NCBI GenBank assembly: GCA_016793265.1
Contig: JAEUHT010000093.1
Location: 1-64,000, forward strand
Direction of reading: 5' to 3'
From: Planctomycetota bacterium
GTDB lineage: Bacteria > Planctomycetota > UBA1135 > UBA2386
DNA length: 64,000 nt
The first letter of the stretch is position 1. Every line of letters starts with the position of its first letter. Made by a program: the position numbers and the translations under genes. Below the pieces are notes generated by a model. It was not told where the DNA came from. It did not search any database and saw only the letters and a list, made by a program, of their open reading frames with translations. Below are positions 9,901-23,190 of the stretch, one piece after another.

Positions 9901-11607
9901 TCAGTAGCTGCCGATCGTGGCGTCGACGGCGTTCGTGAAGACGAGCAGCCAGTTGACGCCGTCGAAGTCGACGCGCAGGCCCTGCAGGTAGAACTGCAGG
10001 CCGGCCGCGCTCGGCGGCACCGGGATCGTGGTGCCGATCGCGATCGGCGCCGGGCCGATCAGCAGTTCGCCACCGAACAGCGGCACCGGCGGCAACGGGC
10101 TGACGTCGGCGAACAGCAGGCTCGCCAGCGTGTTCGGGCCGTTGGTCACCGTCAGGTTCCAGGTCGTGTTGGTGATCGGCAGCGTCGCGCAGCCGCAGCC
10201 GACCGGGTTGATGTTGCTGCCGTTGCGGGCGACACAGCTGGCGTCGTGCGGGTAGCGGCGGAACAGGCCCTGCTCGACCACGGTGCCGGCGCCGTTCTTG
10301 ACCGTGGCGGTGAAGATCACGCTGCCGTCGTTCAGCAGCAGCGCGTCATCGTTGCCGAAGGTGTTGAAGAAGCGGTCGTCGTCGAACACGCCGTTGCCGT
10401 CGAGGTCGATCGGGTCGCTCTCGCGCACCACGACCTGGCTCTGGCCGAGGCCGTCGTAGAAGACGATGACGCCGTTGCGCAGCGCATCGGCGTTGTCGGT
10501 GACGCCGCCGATCACGTACTGGCCGAGGTGGTTGCCGTCGAAGGCGAAGAAGCACGCCGCGTAGGTGGCGTCGTCGTAGTGCTCACCCGAGCCCGGCACG
10601 ATCTCGGTGGTGGCGTCGCTCTTCGCCAGCAGCACGCCGTTGCGCACCAGCCAGTCGTCGGCGCTCGTCAGCACGCTGCCGCGCGCGTACCAGTTGCCGG
10701 CCTGGTCGACCCAGCCCTTCTCGATCAGGTTGACGCCGGTCGCGAACGACGAGCCGGGCAGCACGATGCCCTCCTGCACGACGACGACGCCATTGACGAC
10801 CAGCACGTTGTCGTTGGTGGTGCCGGTCAGGTTGCCCGAGACGAGCACGACCGAGCCATCCGGCGACGCGTAGAGGTCCTGGGCGTCGAACAGCTCGAAC
10901 GCCAAAGTGCCGCCACCGGCCTGGCCGGCCGGCACGTCGACACCTTCCTGCAGCACGGTGCCGTTGCCGAGCACGCAGAGGTTGTCGTTGGCGGTGCCGG
11001 TGGTCAGCGACTTCATCGCCGACACGTGCCACAGCAGCTGGCCGCTGTTGGTGATGCGCGGCGCGTCCATGCCGGTGCCCCAGCCCGTCAGCACTGGATC
11101 GAGGCCGGTCAGCGTCGGCGGGATGAACGAGCCGAAGTTGAGGTTGGTGCCTTCCTGCGCGATCAGCGTCCAGACGCCGCCCTGGAAGAGCGCCACCTGC
11201 TCGTCCGTCGTCGTCGCCAGCGAGGTGTCGCCGGCCCACAGGATCGAGCCCGCGTCGTTGAGGCCGAACTCGTCGTCCCAGGTGCCACCGAGGTTGTAGG
11301 CGGCGTCCCACGGCGTCGGCTGGCCTTCCTGCATCACCAGGGCGCCGTCGAGCAGCAGCACTTCGTTGGCCGTGGTCGCCTGGTTGGTCTCGGCGACGAT
11401 GGCGAGGTGCAGGCCGTCGCTGCTGATCGTCGGCCGGCGGAAGATCGACGTCGCCGCCGTGGCGATGCGGAACGGCACGCCGACGCCGGGCACCACGTTG
11501 GTCGGGTGGCCGGGCGTGTTGATGTGGATGATCGTGGTCGTGTAGTTCTGGGCGGTCAGCGCGGCGGCCGTCGCCACCACGGCGAGCAAGGAGCGGGTGG
11601 ATTGCAT
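9901..11607 (-). CDS. Secreted repeat protein with NxxVLxxGxVVxQEG-type repeats
   Basis: 568 residues with signal peptide [20 protein letters not shown]. The body consists of repeated units in which a phrase like [39 protein letters not shown] or [20 protein letters not shown] recurs roughly every 55-110 residues, each followed by a beta-rich stretch. This pattern resembles secreted tandem-repeat proteins of Planctomycetota. The last 100 residues form a separate module beginning near [11 protein letters not shown] and ending with [18 protein letters not shown]...[11 protein letters not shown], shared in outline with the proteins at 15706 and 55378. Enzymatic residues are not seen; a surface or extracellular structural role is inferred. 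The CAGGA Shine-Dalgarno just upstream of 11607 supports the start. Confidence 0.75.
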   Translation of the reverse strand: MQSTRSLLAVVATAAALTAQNYTTTIIHINTPGHPTNVVPGVGVPFRIATAATSIFRRPTISSDGLHLAIVAETNQATTANEVLLLDGALVMQEGQPTPWDAAYNLGGTWDDEFGLNDAGSILWAGDTSLATTTDEQVALFQGGVWTLIAQEGTNLNFGSFIPPTLTGLDPVLTGWGTGMDAPRITNSGQLLWHVSAMKSLTTGTANDNLCVLGNGTVLQEGVDVPAGQAGGGTLAFELFDAQDLYASPDGSVVLVSGNLTGTTNDNVLVVNGVVVVQEGIVLPGSSFATGVNLIEKGWVDQAGNWYARGSVLTSADDWLVRNGVLLAKSDATTEIVPGSGEHYDDATYAACFFAFDGNHLGQYVIGGVTDNADALRNGVIVFYDGLGQSQVVVRESDPIDLDGNGVFDDDRFFNTFGNDDALLLNDGSVIFTATVKNGAGTVVEQGLFRRYPHDASCVARNGSNINPVGCGCATLPITNTTWNLTVTNGPNTLASLLFADVSPLPPVPLFGGELLIGPAPIAIGTTIPVPPSAAGLQFYLQGLRVDFDGVNWLLVFTNAVDATIGSY

Positions 11608-11629
11608 CGGGGTCCTGTGGGTTCGTTGG

Positions 11630-11650
11630 CCGAGGCGGCGAATGCCTCGG
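11630..11650. repeat. Inverted repeat upstream of the secreted repeat protein
   Basis: CCGAGGC (11630-11636) and GCCTCGG (11644-11650) form a perfect 7-bp dyad with a 7-nt loop, 22 nt upstream of the minus-strand ATG. It could be an operator or a leader hairpin of the 9901-11607 gene. The rest of the 263-nt gap up to tex shows nothing else convincing. Confidence 0.3.
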
Positions 11651-11870
11651 TGAATGGCGGACCATCATGCCGCGGCTTCGTGAAGATGGTGGTCCCACCG
11701 CCGCGGGAAGGTGCCTGATACGCAGGGGCGCAGCGACGCCAGGTTGGCCCGCGCCGGCCCGGCTCGCCGCCGGCAGCCCATGCCGCCGAGCGCAGTCGGC
11801 GCTTCCATCGCCCCTTGGCATCGCTAGCTTGTGCGCCGCGCCGCGGTCAGGCGGCGCCCCAAGAGGCCTC

Positions 11871-14237
<2,367 letters not shown>

Positions 14238-14240
<3 letters not shown>

Positions 14241-14260
14241 CCGCGCCGCGCTGCGCGCTA
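14238..14260 (+). terminator. Weak hairpin overlapping the tex stop
   Basis: TAGC-C-GCGC, loop CGCGCT, GCGCGCTA forms an 8-bp stem with a bulged C that includes the tex stop codon. It may attenuate read-through into the crotonase gene 12 nt later. No U-tract. Confidence 0.25.
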
Positions 14261-14271
14261 CAACGGCCTGC

Positions 14272-15039
14272 ATGAGCGACGCGAATCACGTCTACTCGGC
14301 GAACGACGGCCCGGTCGCCACCATCACGCTCGACCGCCCGGAGGCGCGCAACGCCTACAGCGAGGCGATGTGCCGCCAGCTCGTCGGCGCACTCGACGCC
14401 GCCGAACAGGACGCCGCGGTGCGCTGCGTGATCCTGACCGGCGCCGGCAAGGCCTTCCACGCCGGCGGCGACGTCAAGGCGATGAAGGAGCGTTCGGGCA
14501 TGTTCGCCGGCGAGCCCGCCGAGCTGCGCGAACGCTACGTGCGCGGCATCCAGGCGGTGCCGCGCCGCATCAGCACGTTCCAGAAGCCGCTGCTCGCCGC
14601 CGTCAACGGCGCCGCCATCGGTGCCGGCCTCGACCTCGCCTGCATGTGCGACCTGCGCTACGCCGCGGCCAGCGCCACCTTCGGCTCGACCTTCGTCAAG
14701 GTCGGCCTCGTGCCCGGCGACGGCGGCGCCTTCTTCCTGGCGCGCACCATCGGCTTCCCGCGGGCGCTCGAGCTGATGCTGACCGGGCGCGTGCTGCACG
14801 CCGACGAAGCGCTGCGGCTCGGGCTCGTGCACGAGGTCGTCGCCGACGAGGTGCTACAGGCGACCGTACACGCCCGGGCGCTCGCCATCGCGGCGCTGCC
14901 GGCGACCGCGGTGCAGTTGACCAAACGCGCGGCCTACCGCGCCTTCGCGGGCGACCTCGACGGCGCGCTCGAACTGGCGGCGACGTTCCAGGGCATCGCC
15001 CAGAACCACGCCGACCACCGGCGCGCACTCGGCGGATGA
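14272..15039 (+). CDS. Enoyl-CoA hydratase/isomerase (crotonase) family protein, atypical active site
   Basis: 255 residues, a full crotonase fold: ATITLDRPEARNAYSEAMCR at the N-terminus, oxyanion-hole segments AFHAGGDVKAM and NGAAIGAGLDLACMCDLRYA, and the family turn KVGLVPGDGGAFFLARTIGF. The two catalytic glutamates of classical hydratases appear to be missing. The first position is Asp (GLDLACMCD) and the second, in the FGSTFVKVGLVPG segment, is not acidic. An aspartate occurs instead in PGDGG. It may therefore be an isomerase, hydrolase or other crotonase member rather than a true hydratase. It overlaps the next gene as ATGA, linking it to the methyltransferase-like protein rather than to the beta-oxidation operon at 28727-33677. 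Confidence 0.85.
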   Translation: MSDANHVYSANDGPVATITLDRPEARNAYSEAMCRQLVGALDAAEQDAAVRCVILTGAGKAFHAGGDVKAMKERSGMFAGEPAELRERYVRGIQAVPRRISTFQKPLLAAVNGAAIGAGLDLACMCDLRYAAASATFGSTFVKVGLVPGDGGAFFLARTIGFPRALELMLTGRVLHADEALRLGLVHEVVADEVLQATVHARALAIAALPATAVQLTKRAAYRAFAGDLDGALELAATFQGIAQNHADHRRALGG

Positions 15040-15677
15040 ACGGCCCGCGGCGCACCGTGCACCAGGCGGACGCGCTGGCCTGGCTCGCCGACAACGTGCT
15101 GCCGGAGCCGGCCGGCGTGCTGCTGTCGCTGCCCGACGCGGTCGAGTTCCGCCACCGCGACACCGGCCGCTGGCGCACGTGGTTCGTCGACGCGGCCGCG
15201 GCGGTGCTGCGGGCCGGGGCCCCGAGCCGCGGCGTCGTGTTCTTCCAGACCGACGTCGTGCGCGACGGCGTCTGGATCGACAAGGCGCACCTCGTGCTGA
15301 CCGCCGCCGAGTCGGTCTCTGCCACGCTGCGCTGGCGCAAGATCGTCTGCCGCGCGCCGGCTGGCACGGCGACCGGCGGCCGGCCCGGCTACGCCCACCT
15401 GCTCGCGTTCGCCGCCGATGCCGACGCCATCGACGCCCCGCACCGCGGCGCCGACGTGTTGCCGGGCCTCGGCACGATGGCGTGGAACCGCGCCATGGGC
15501 CGCGCCGCCGCCGCGGTCGCCGTCGGCTGGCTCGCCGCGCGTGGCGCCCGCACCATCGTGGCGCCGTTCTGCGGCACCGGCACCGCGCTCGCGGTCGCCA
15601 ACGCCAACGGCCTCGACGCCATCGGCATCGAGCTGCATGCCGGACGCGCCGCGGCGGCACGTTCGCAGCGCTGCTGA
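15036..15677 (+). CDS. Putative SAM-dependent methyltransferase with permuted motif order
   Basis: 213 residues. The C-terminal part contains APFCGTGTALAVANANGLDA followed by IGIELHAGRAA, a good SAM-binding motif I with the acidic ribose-binding residue. In N4/N6-type DNA methyltransferases of the beta class this motif comes after motif IV, and here an N-terminal LLSLPDAVEFR sits where the (S/D/N)PP(Y/F/W) motif would be, but it is degenerate. It may thus modify RNA, protein or a small molecule, or be a diverged DNA methyltransferase. The ATGA overlap with the crotonase indicates co-translation. Family assignment rests on motif reading only. Confidence 0.6.
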   Translation: MNGPRRTVHQADALAWLADNVLPEPAGVLLSLPDAVEFRHRDTGRWRTWFVDAAAAVLRAGAPSRGVVFFQTDVVRDGVWIDKAHLVLTAAESVSATLRWRKIVCRAPAGTATGGRPGYAHLLAFAADADAIDAPHRGADVLPGLGTMAWNRAMGRAAAAVAVGWLAARGARTIVAPFCGTGTALAVANANGLDAIGIELHAGRAAAARSQRC

Positions 15678-15705
15678 CGGTCGCCGGCGGCGCCGCGTTC
15701 GGCGC

Positions 15706-16821
15706 TCACTGCACCACGCGCACGCGCACGGCCTCCGACACGTGGTCCATCGGCTGCAGCGTCAACCACGCAAAGTGCAGGTCCAGTCCCAGCAGCCCGG
15801 CCGGCACCGGGATCATGGTGTCGAAGCTCGCGGTGGCATCGCCGGCGGCGTTCAACGTGCCGAGGAAGTTGGTCAGCGCCGGGCCGGCGAGGCTGTCGAG
15901 GATCAGCCCGGTGAAGCCGTCGAAGGCGAGCGGCAGCGTCACGCCCTGCAGCGGCACCCCGGGGCTGGTGCCACTGATCGAGGCCAACAGCAGGTGGTCG
16001 CGCCCCGCCAAGGTGCTGCCGCCGGCGAGATGGAACGTCATCAGCGAGCGCGTGTTGATCGGCAGCCGCGCGAGGTCGACGCTGAGCCCGTGCGGCGCCA
16101 GCCGTTCGCGCACCGTGAACTGGTCGAAGTAGAAGGCGTCGTTGCCGGCCCCATCGACGGCGATCTGCACGAAGCCGTGGTCGGGCAGGTTGACGTAGAC
16201 GCCGATCGGCGTGCCGGTGCCGACGAGGTCGCCGTCGATGTGGATCTCGGTGTGGTTGCCGAAGATGTCGACGACCGTTCGCGCGTGGTGCCAGACGTCC
16301 TTGGCGACGATGTAGTTGGTGACCACGAGCTGCCGCGCCGGGCTGGTGAAGAACTCGACGTGGCCGTCGGCGCCGATGAACCAGCGCATCTGGCAGCTCT
16401 GCGGGTTGGGCGTCGGCTGCGTGTAGAACTCCCAGAACTGCGACGGGCTGCTGCTCGACGTGATCAGGAAGTCCATCTCGAACTCGAGCACGCCCGTGGT
16501 CAGCGAGAACATCGCGTTGCGGCGCAGCTCGCCGTAGCAGCCCGGCGTCATCTGCGCGGCGTTCCACCGCACCGCGCGCTGGCCGGTGCGCACCACGTTG
16601 CCCTGCACGGTGGCCGCGGCGAGCGCCGGCGGATAGGTGAAGCTGTCGAGCAGCAGCCAACCGTCCTGGCCGTCCATGTAGCTGACGCCGGGCAGGGTGC
16701 CGAGCGCGTAGCGTGGCGCTTCGAACGAGTCGCTGGTGTAGGGACCGACCACGGAGCTCTGCGCCGTGGCGAAGGTCAGGGACAACAGGCAGGCGAAGGC
16801 GAAGGGAACAGGTGCACTCAT
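15706..16821 (-). CDS. Secreted beta-sandwich (concanavalin-like) protein
   Basis: 371 residues. The signal peptide is MSAPVPFAFACLLSLTFATA, then SSVVGPYTSDSFEAPRYALG. The next 220 residues alternate short strands and include LEFEMDFLITSSSSPSQFWE and HHARTVVDIFGNHTEIHIDG, reminiscent of a LamG/concanavalin-like lectin or glucanase sandwich. The final 110 residues match the C-terminal module of other exported proteins here, with MIPVPAGLLGLDLHFAWLTL near the end. No catalytic pair is obvious. ATG 16821 starts the signal peptide; in-frame upstream codons would add 39 residues with no signal character. Confidence 0.7.
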   Translation of the reverse strand: MSAPVPFAFACLLSLTFATAQSSVVGPYTSDSFEAPRYALGTLPGVSYMDGQDGWLLLDSFTYPPALAAATVQGNVVRTGQRAVRWNAAQMTPGCYGELRRNAMFSLTTGVLEFEMDFLITSSSSPSQFWEFYTQPTPNPQSCQMRWFIGADGHVEFFTSPARQLVVTNYIVAKDVWHHARTVVDIFGNHTEIHIDGDLVGTGTPIGVYVNLPDHGFVQIAVDGAGNDAFYFDQFTVRERLAPHGLSVDLARLPINTRSLMTFHLAGGSTLAGRDHLLLASISGTSPGVPLQGVTLPLAFDGFTGLILDSLAGPALTNFLGTLNAAGDATASFDTMIPVPAGLLGLDLHFAWLTLQPMDHVSEAVRVRVVQ

Positions 16822-16982
16822 GATCGAAGGGCGGGCTGCGGGAACGGGGGTGGCACCGGTTGTCCGTGGCGCCGCTGCCTGTTTCCGCGCCGCGGAGAAT
16901 TCCGTGGCGAATGGAACAGCGGGCCGGCGCCGGGACAACCGCCGTGACGCAGCGCCCCGGAGAGGCTACCAACCGCCCCCGC

Positions 16983-19979
16983 ATGCCACCGAGCCTCGAA
17001 GAGCTGTTCCGACGCTTCCTCGCCGATGGGGATGAACGTGCGCTCGAAGTGCTGCTGCGGCGTTGCGCACCGACCTTGCGGCGGCGCGCACGGCGCCTCG
17101 GCGCCCAGGCCGACGAAGCCGACGACCTCGTGCAGGAGACGATCATCGCCGCGATCCAAGGCGCCGACCGCTACGACAGCCGGCGCCCGCTGCTGCCCTG
17201 GCTGCTCGGCATCCTGACCTTCCGCTCCGCCCAACTCGCCCGCGAACAGGTCCGCCGCCGCCAGACCCTCGCCGCCCCACCCACCGTCACCACCGACCCG
17301 GTCGCCAGCGCCGTGCACGGCAACGAGCTCGACGCCGACGTGCGCGCCGCCATCGGCCGGCTGCCCGAACCCTACCGCGAGCCAGTGCACGACTACCTGC
17401 TCGCCGAGAGTTCTCCGCTCGAGATCGCCGCGCGGCTCGGCGTGCGGCGCGCGACCGTGCGGGTGCGCCTGTTCCGCGGCCTCGGTCGCTTGCGGGAGAT
17501 GCTGAGCCGCTGGAGCGGCCTCCTGCTGGCCGTCTTGCTCGGGCGACCCGCCTCCCCCATGGCGACTGATGGCTTGCGTGGCACAGGTGCTGGCGCGCCG
17601 CCGTGGCGGCTCCCGCCGGCTGGCCATTCCCGTCGTGACCCTGGCCATGAGCCCTTGCTCGGCAACGGCTTGCATCGCCTCCGAACCAGCCAGGCCATCA
17701 CTTCCGGAAGGCTCATCGCGGCGGCGGTGCTGGGGTTTGGCATCTGGGTCGTGGCGGTGACCCAACCACCTGCCAGCGTCGCACCGCCGGCGCCAACCGA
17801 CGTCGCGCAGGCCGTGCGGCCGGCGCCTCGCAGCGACATGGGCGCGGCGACGAACGGCGAGCCGATGCGATCGACGGCAGCGGTCGGCGACCTGGCCGAA
17901 GCCGAGCTCCTGGTGCGGGTCGTCGACCGCCGCGGGCAGCCGGTGCCGCGGGTCGGCATCGTGGTGACGCCGGCCAACGGCCGCGACCCGGTGCTGTTCC
18001 GGCGCCGCGCGGTCACCGACGCACAGGGTGAAGCGAGGGTGGCCGGGGGCAACGACTGCGATCGCATCGTGGCCTGCGATCGCGCGGCCAGCACGGCGGT
18101 CGCTGCCGGTGACCGCGTGGCGGAGCTCACCGTCGCCGATGGCCACGAACTGCGTGGGCGTGTGGTCGACGCCGCCGGCGCGCCGGTCGCCGACGCGCAC
18201 ATCTGGCTCGGCGACGCAGACGCGGGGCCGTGGCGCGGCAACGACGTGGCCCGCAGTGGCGCCGACGGCCGCTTCCTGCTCACCCACGTCGCCACCGGCA
18301 GCTTCGTCGCGGCGCGCCACGACACGCTGGCGCGCAGCGAGGTCGCCGCGGTGCCCGCGCTCGCCGGCGCCGAACTGCTGCTGCAGCTCGGCGCACCGGT
18401 GGCGGGTGCCGACCTCCGGGTGCGCGACCCAGAGGGGCGGCCGGTGGCGGACGCCCTGGTGTTCGTCGGTGACGCAGCCGACGCCGGACCGGTGGCGCTG
18501 GCCCAAGGTGCGGCGACGTGGCGGGCCCCGCCGTACGAACGGCGCAGCGATGCCGACGGCCGCGTACGCACCCCCGCCGTCAGCCGCGGCGAGCAGCCGT
18601 TCGCCGTGCGCGCCCCCGGCTTCACCCCGGCCGCGGGTTGGGCGCGCTTCGCGGGTGAAGCAACGGTGCCGCTCGAGGTGGTGCTGCAACCCGGGGCCCG
18701 GCTGCGCGGGCGCGTGGTCGACGACGCCGGCGCCGCAGTCCCGCACGCGGTCGTCGTGCTGCGCGGCGACGACACCACCATCGCCTGTGACGAACGCACC
18801 GCCGCCGACGGCAGCTTCTGCTTCGACACGGCACCGCTGGCGCCGGTCGAGGTCGCCGCCCGCGCCGCCGGGCACCTGGCCAGCGTGACGTCCACCATCG
18901 CCGGGCCCGCGACCCCGCCGCTGCAGCTCGTGCTGCGCCGGTGCCCGTCGTTCGGCGGCCGCTTCTCGACCCGCGTGGCCGTGGCTGGCGCCGTTGTCCG
19001 CGCCGAATGGCCGCCGAGCCCGCTCGCCGCCGACCACGAGGTCGCGACCGTCGCCGCCGATGGCAGCTTCCAGTTCGTGAACGACAACGAGGCGCCACCA
19101 CGATTGTGGTTGCGACTCGCCGGCGAGCCGCTGTTCCGCCGCATCGACGACTTCACGACCTGGCGCGGGCCGGAGGCGATGGTGTCGCTGCCCGCGGACT
19201 TCGCCGCCGATGCGCACCTGGTCGGTTCGCTGCGCGACGCCGACGGCCAAGCGATCGCCGGCGCGCGGCTGTTCGTGCGGCCCCACGGTGGTCCGTGGGC
19301 CGAGATCGGCCGCAGCGATCGGCAAGGCAGCTTCGCGCTCGGCCCGCTGCCGGCCGGCAGCATCGAGTGGTACGGCGAGACCACGCACCCACGATCGCCG
19401 ACCCTGCGCCCCGAACGGGTGGACCTGCTCGCCGGGACCACCTTGCGCCGGGATGTAGAGGCGCCGCCGGCGGGCACCCTGCAGCTGGAGCTGACGCGCA
19501 GCGACGGCGCGCCGCTCGGCGACCTCGCGATCACCATCGTCGATGTGGCGCAACAGCGACGCGCCGCGATGTTCACCGCCGCCCGCACCTGCGTGACGCT
19601 GCTGCCCGGCGACTACGAGCTGTTCGTGATGGGCAGCCGCGTGGCCTGGGTCGCCGGACGGCCCTGCCACGTCGACGCCGGCACGGTGACGACCCTGACG
19701 CTGACGCTGCCACCGGCGTCCCTCTGCACGCTGGTGCTGCGTGGCTTGCCGCCGACGCGTGACGCCGCGCTGCAGCTGCAGCTCACCTCGGCCGCCGGAG
19801 AAGCAGAACCGCGCAGCTTCACGCTCGCGCCCGGCGCCCCGGCGCGACTCGCCGCCGTGCTGCCGGCCGGCGGCTATCGCCTGCAGACGATCGTCGACGG
19901 CGAGCTGCTGGTGGGCACGCTGACGGTGCCGGCGACCCTCGACCGCCGACCCATCGTCGTGCAGCTGGCGCCGCAGTGA
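16983..19979 (+). CDS. ECF sigma factor fused to membrane segment and CnaB-like repeats
   Basis: 998 residues in one uninterrupted frame. Residues 8-85 are sigma-70 region 2 (LFRRFLADGDERALEVLLRR, AQADEADDLVQETIIAAIQG) and 118-172 region 4 (AAIGRLPEPYREPVHDYLLA, SPLEIAARLGVRRATVRVRL). A linker leads to one transmembrane helix at about 240-258 (SGRLIAAAVLGFGIWVVAV). Residues 295-998 are a series of carboxypeptidase-regulatory-like/CnaB-type beta domains, with repeated forms such as LRGRVVDDAGAAVPHAVVVL and ELRGRVVDAAGAPVADAHIW. The topology puts the sigma domains in the cytoplasm and the repeats outside. It could sense envelope state directly, perhaps releasing sigma by proteolysis (inference). 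In-frame ATGs at 16860 and 16911 are alternatives; 16983 fits the sigma domain best. It meets the second ABC operon with 3 nt between stops. Confidence 0.85.
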   Translation: MPPSLEELFRRFLADGDERALEVLLRRCAPTLRRRARRLGAQADEADDLVQETIIAAIQGADRYDSRRPLLPWLLGILTFRSAQLAREQVRRRQTLAAPPTVTTDPVASAVHGNELDADVRAAIGRLPEPYREPVHDYLLAESSPLEIAARLGVRRATVRVRLFRGLGRLREMLSRWSGLLLAVLLGRPASPMATDGLRGTGAGAPPWRLPPAGHSRRDPGHEPLLGNGLHRLRTSQAITSGRLIAAAVLGFGIWVVAVTQPPASVAPPAPTDVAQAVRPAPRSDMGAATNGEPMRSTAAVGDLAEAELLVRVVDRRGQPVPRVGIVVTPANGRDPVLFRRRAVTDAQGEARVAGGNDCDRIVACDRAASTAVAAGDRVAELTVADGHELRGRVVDAAGAPVADAHIWLGDADAGPWRGNDVARSGADGRFLLTHVATGSFVAARHDTLARSEVAAVPALAGAELLLQLGAPVAGADLRVRDPEGRPVADALVFVGDAADAGPVALAQGAATWRAPPYERRSDADGRVRTPAVSRGEQPFAVRAPGFTPAAGWARFAGEATVPLEVVLQPGARLRGRVVDDAGAAVPHAVVVLRGDDTTIACDERTAADGSFCFDTAPLAPVEVAARAAGHLASVTSTIAGPATPPLQLVLRRCPSFGGRFSTRVAVAGAVVRAEWPPSPLAADHEVATVAADGSFQFVNDNEAPPRLWLRLAGEPLFRRIDDFTTWRGPEAMVSLPADFAADAHLVGSLRDADGQAIAGARLFVRPHGGPWAEIGRSDRQGSFALGPLPAGSIEWYGETTHPRSPTLRPERVDLLAGTTLRRDVEAPPAGTLQLELTRSDGAPLGDLAITIVDVAQQRRAAMFTAARTCVTLLPGDYELFVMGSRVAWVAGRPCHVDAGTVTTLTLTLPPASLCTLVLRGLPPTRDAALQLQLTSAAGEAEPRSFTLAPGAPARLAAVLPAGGYRLQTIVDGELLVGTLTVPATLDRRPIVVQLAPQ

Positions 19980-19982
19980 CGT

Positions 19983-21233
19983 TCACTCCCAGCGCAGCGC
20001 CTCCACCGGGTCCAGGCTCGCCGCCTTCCACGCCGGCCACAGGCCGAAGAACAGGCCGACGCTGGCCGAGCCCGCGAACGCGAACAGGCGCGCCCACATC
20101 GGCGTGGCCGCGGCGAGGTTGGGCAGGAACAGCGAGACCAGGCGCAGCAGGCCCTCGCCGGCGACGAGGCCGAGCGCGCCGCCGATCACGCACAGCACCA
20201 TCGCCTCGACCAGGAACTGGCCGAGGATGTCGCGGCGCCGCGCGCCGACCGCCTTGCGCAGGCCGATCTCGCGAGTGCGCTCCTTGACCGACACCAGCAT
20301 GATGTTCATGACGCCGACGCCGCCGACCATGAAGCCGACGGTCGACAGCAGGAACATCACCGCCATGGTCGCGAACACGATCGCGTCGAACGACTCGATC
20401 AGCGTGTCGGCGGTGCCGATCTCGAAGTTGTTCGGCTCGTTCCACCGCACGCGCCGCTGCTTGCGCAGCACCTGCGTGATCTGCTCGATGGCCTGCTGCA
20501 GCTCGCCGCTCTTGCTGCGCGCGGCGATGAAGTGGTCGTCGACGCCGGGGTAGAAGCGCCGCATCGTCCAGTACGGGGCCAGGAACAGCGTGTCCTCCTC
20601 GTTCTGGGCGCCGAACGGCCCTTCCTTGCGCTTCTCCAGCGTGCCGACGACCTCGTACTTGTGGCCGTCGATCAGCACCTGCTTGCCGACCGCCTCGCCG
20701 TTGGGGAACAGCGCCTGCGCCGACGCGTAGCCGAGCACGACGACGGCGACGCGGTGTTCGTTCTCCTGGTCGGTGAAGAAGCGGCCCGCTTCGAGCACGC
20801 GGCTGGCGACCTCGACGTTGTCGGGGAACACGCCGCGCAGCCGCGGCGAGTCGACCTGCTCCTTGCCGTAGCTGGCGCGCTTGAGGAAGGTCGGCACCTG
20901 GATGCCGGGCGTGACGATCTCGACCGCCGCGCAGTGTTCGCGGATCGCCAGCACGTCGGCGAGCTTCAGCTCCTTGCGCAGCCGCATCTCACGCGACATC
21001 GGGCCGATCTGCATGAACGGCATGCGGTAGATGTAGATGTTGTTGGTGCCGAACTGCTCGACCTGGTCGACCACCGACTGGCGGAAGCCGTTGAGCACCG
21101 AGGCGACGGTGACGACGAGCAGCACGCCGATGAAGATGCCGAGCACGGTCAGGAACGACCGGAAGCGGTTGGCGAGCAGCGTGTCGAACGCGAGCCGCAC
21201 GTTCTCGATGGTGGCGACGAGGCGGCGCTTCAT
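19983..21233 (-). CDS. MacB-like ABC permease (second of two)
   Basis: 416 residues: first helix near 22-46 (ANRFRSFLTVLGIFIGVLLV), large periplasmic MacB core, and three C-terminal helices. The FtsX-type signature is GGVGVMNIMLVSVKERTREI with GLRKAVGARRRDILGQFLVE, and the end reads FFGLWPAWKAASLDPVEALR. It starts 2 nt after the stop of the other permease, so the operon encodes two different permease chains that may form a heteromeric transporter with the shared ATPase, or two alternative ones. It is the last gene of the operon. Confidence 0.93.
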   Translation of the reverse strand: MKRRLVATIENVRLAFDTLLANRFRSFLTVLGIFIGVLLVVTVASVLNGFRQSVVDQVEQFGTNNIYIYRMPFMQIGPMSREMRLRKELKLADVLAIREHCAAVEIVTPGIQVPTFLKRASYGKEQVDSPRLRGVFPDNVEVASRVLEAGRFFTDQENEHRVAVVVLGYASAQALFPNGEAVGKQVLIDGHKYEVVGTLEKRKEGPFGAQNEEDTLFLAPYWTMRRFYPGVDDHFIAARSKSGELQQAIEQITQVLRKQRRVRWNEPNNFEIGTADTLIESFDAIVFATMAVMFLLSTVGFMVGGVGVMNIMLVSVKERTREIGLRKAVGARRRDILGQFLVEAMVLCVIGGALGLVAGEGLLRLVSLFLPNLAAATPMWARLFAFAGSASVGLFFGLWPAWKAASLDPVEALRWE

Positions 21234-21235
21234 GC

Positions 21236-23186
<1,951 letters not shown>

Positions 23187-23190
<4 letters not shown>

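Noticed and set aside
15036-15677. Restriction-modification system
   Set aside because: The methyltransferase-like gene has a degenerate motif IV, no specificity domain and no endonuclease neighbour.
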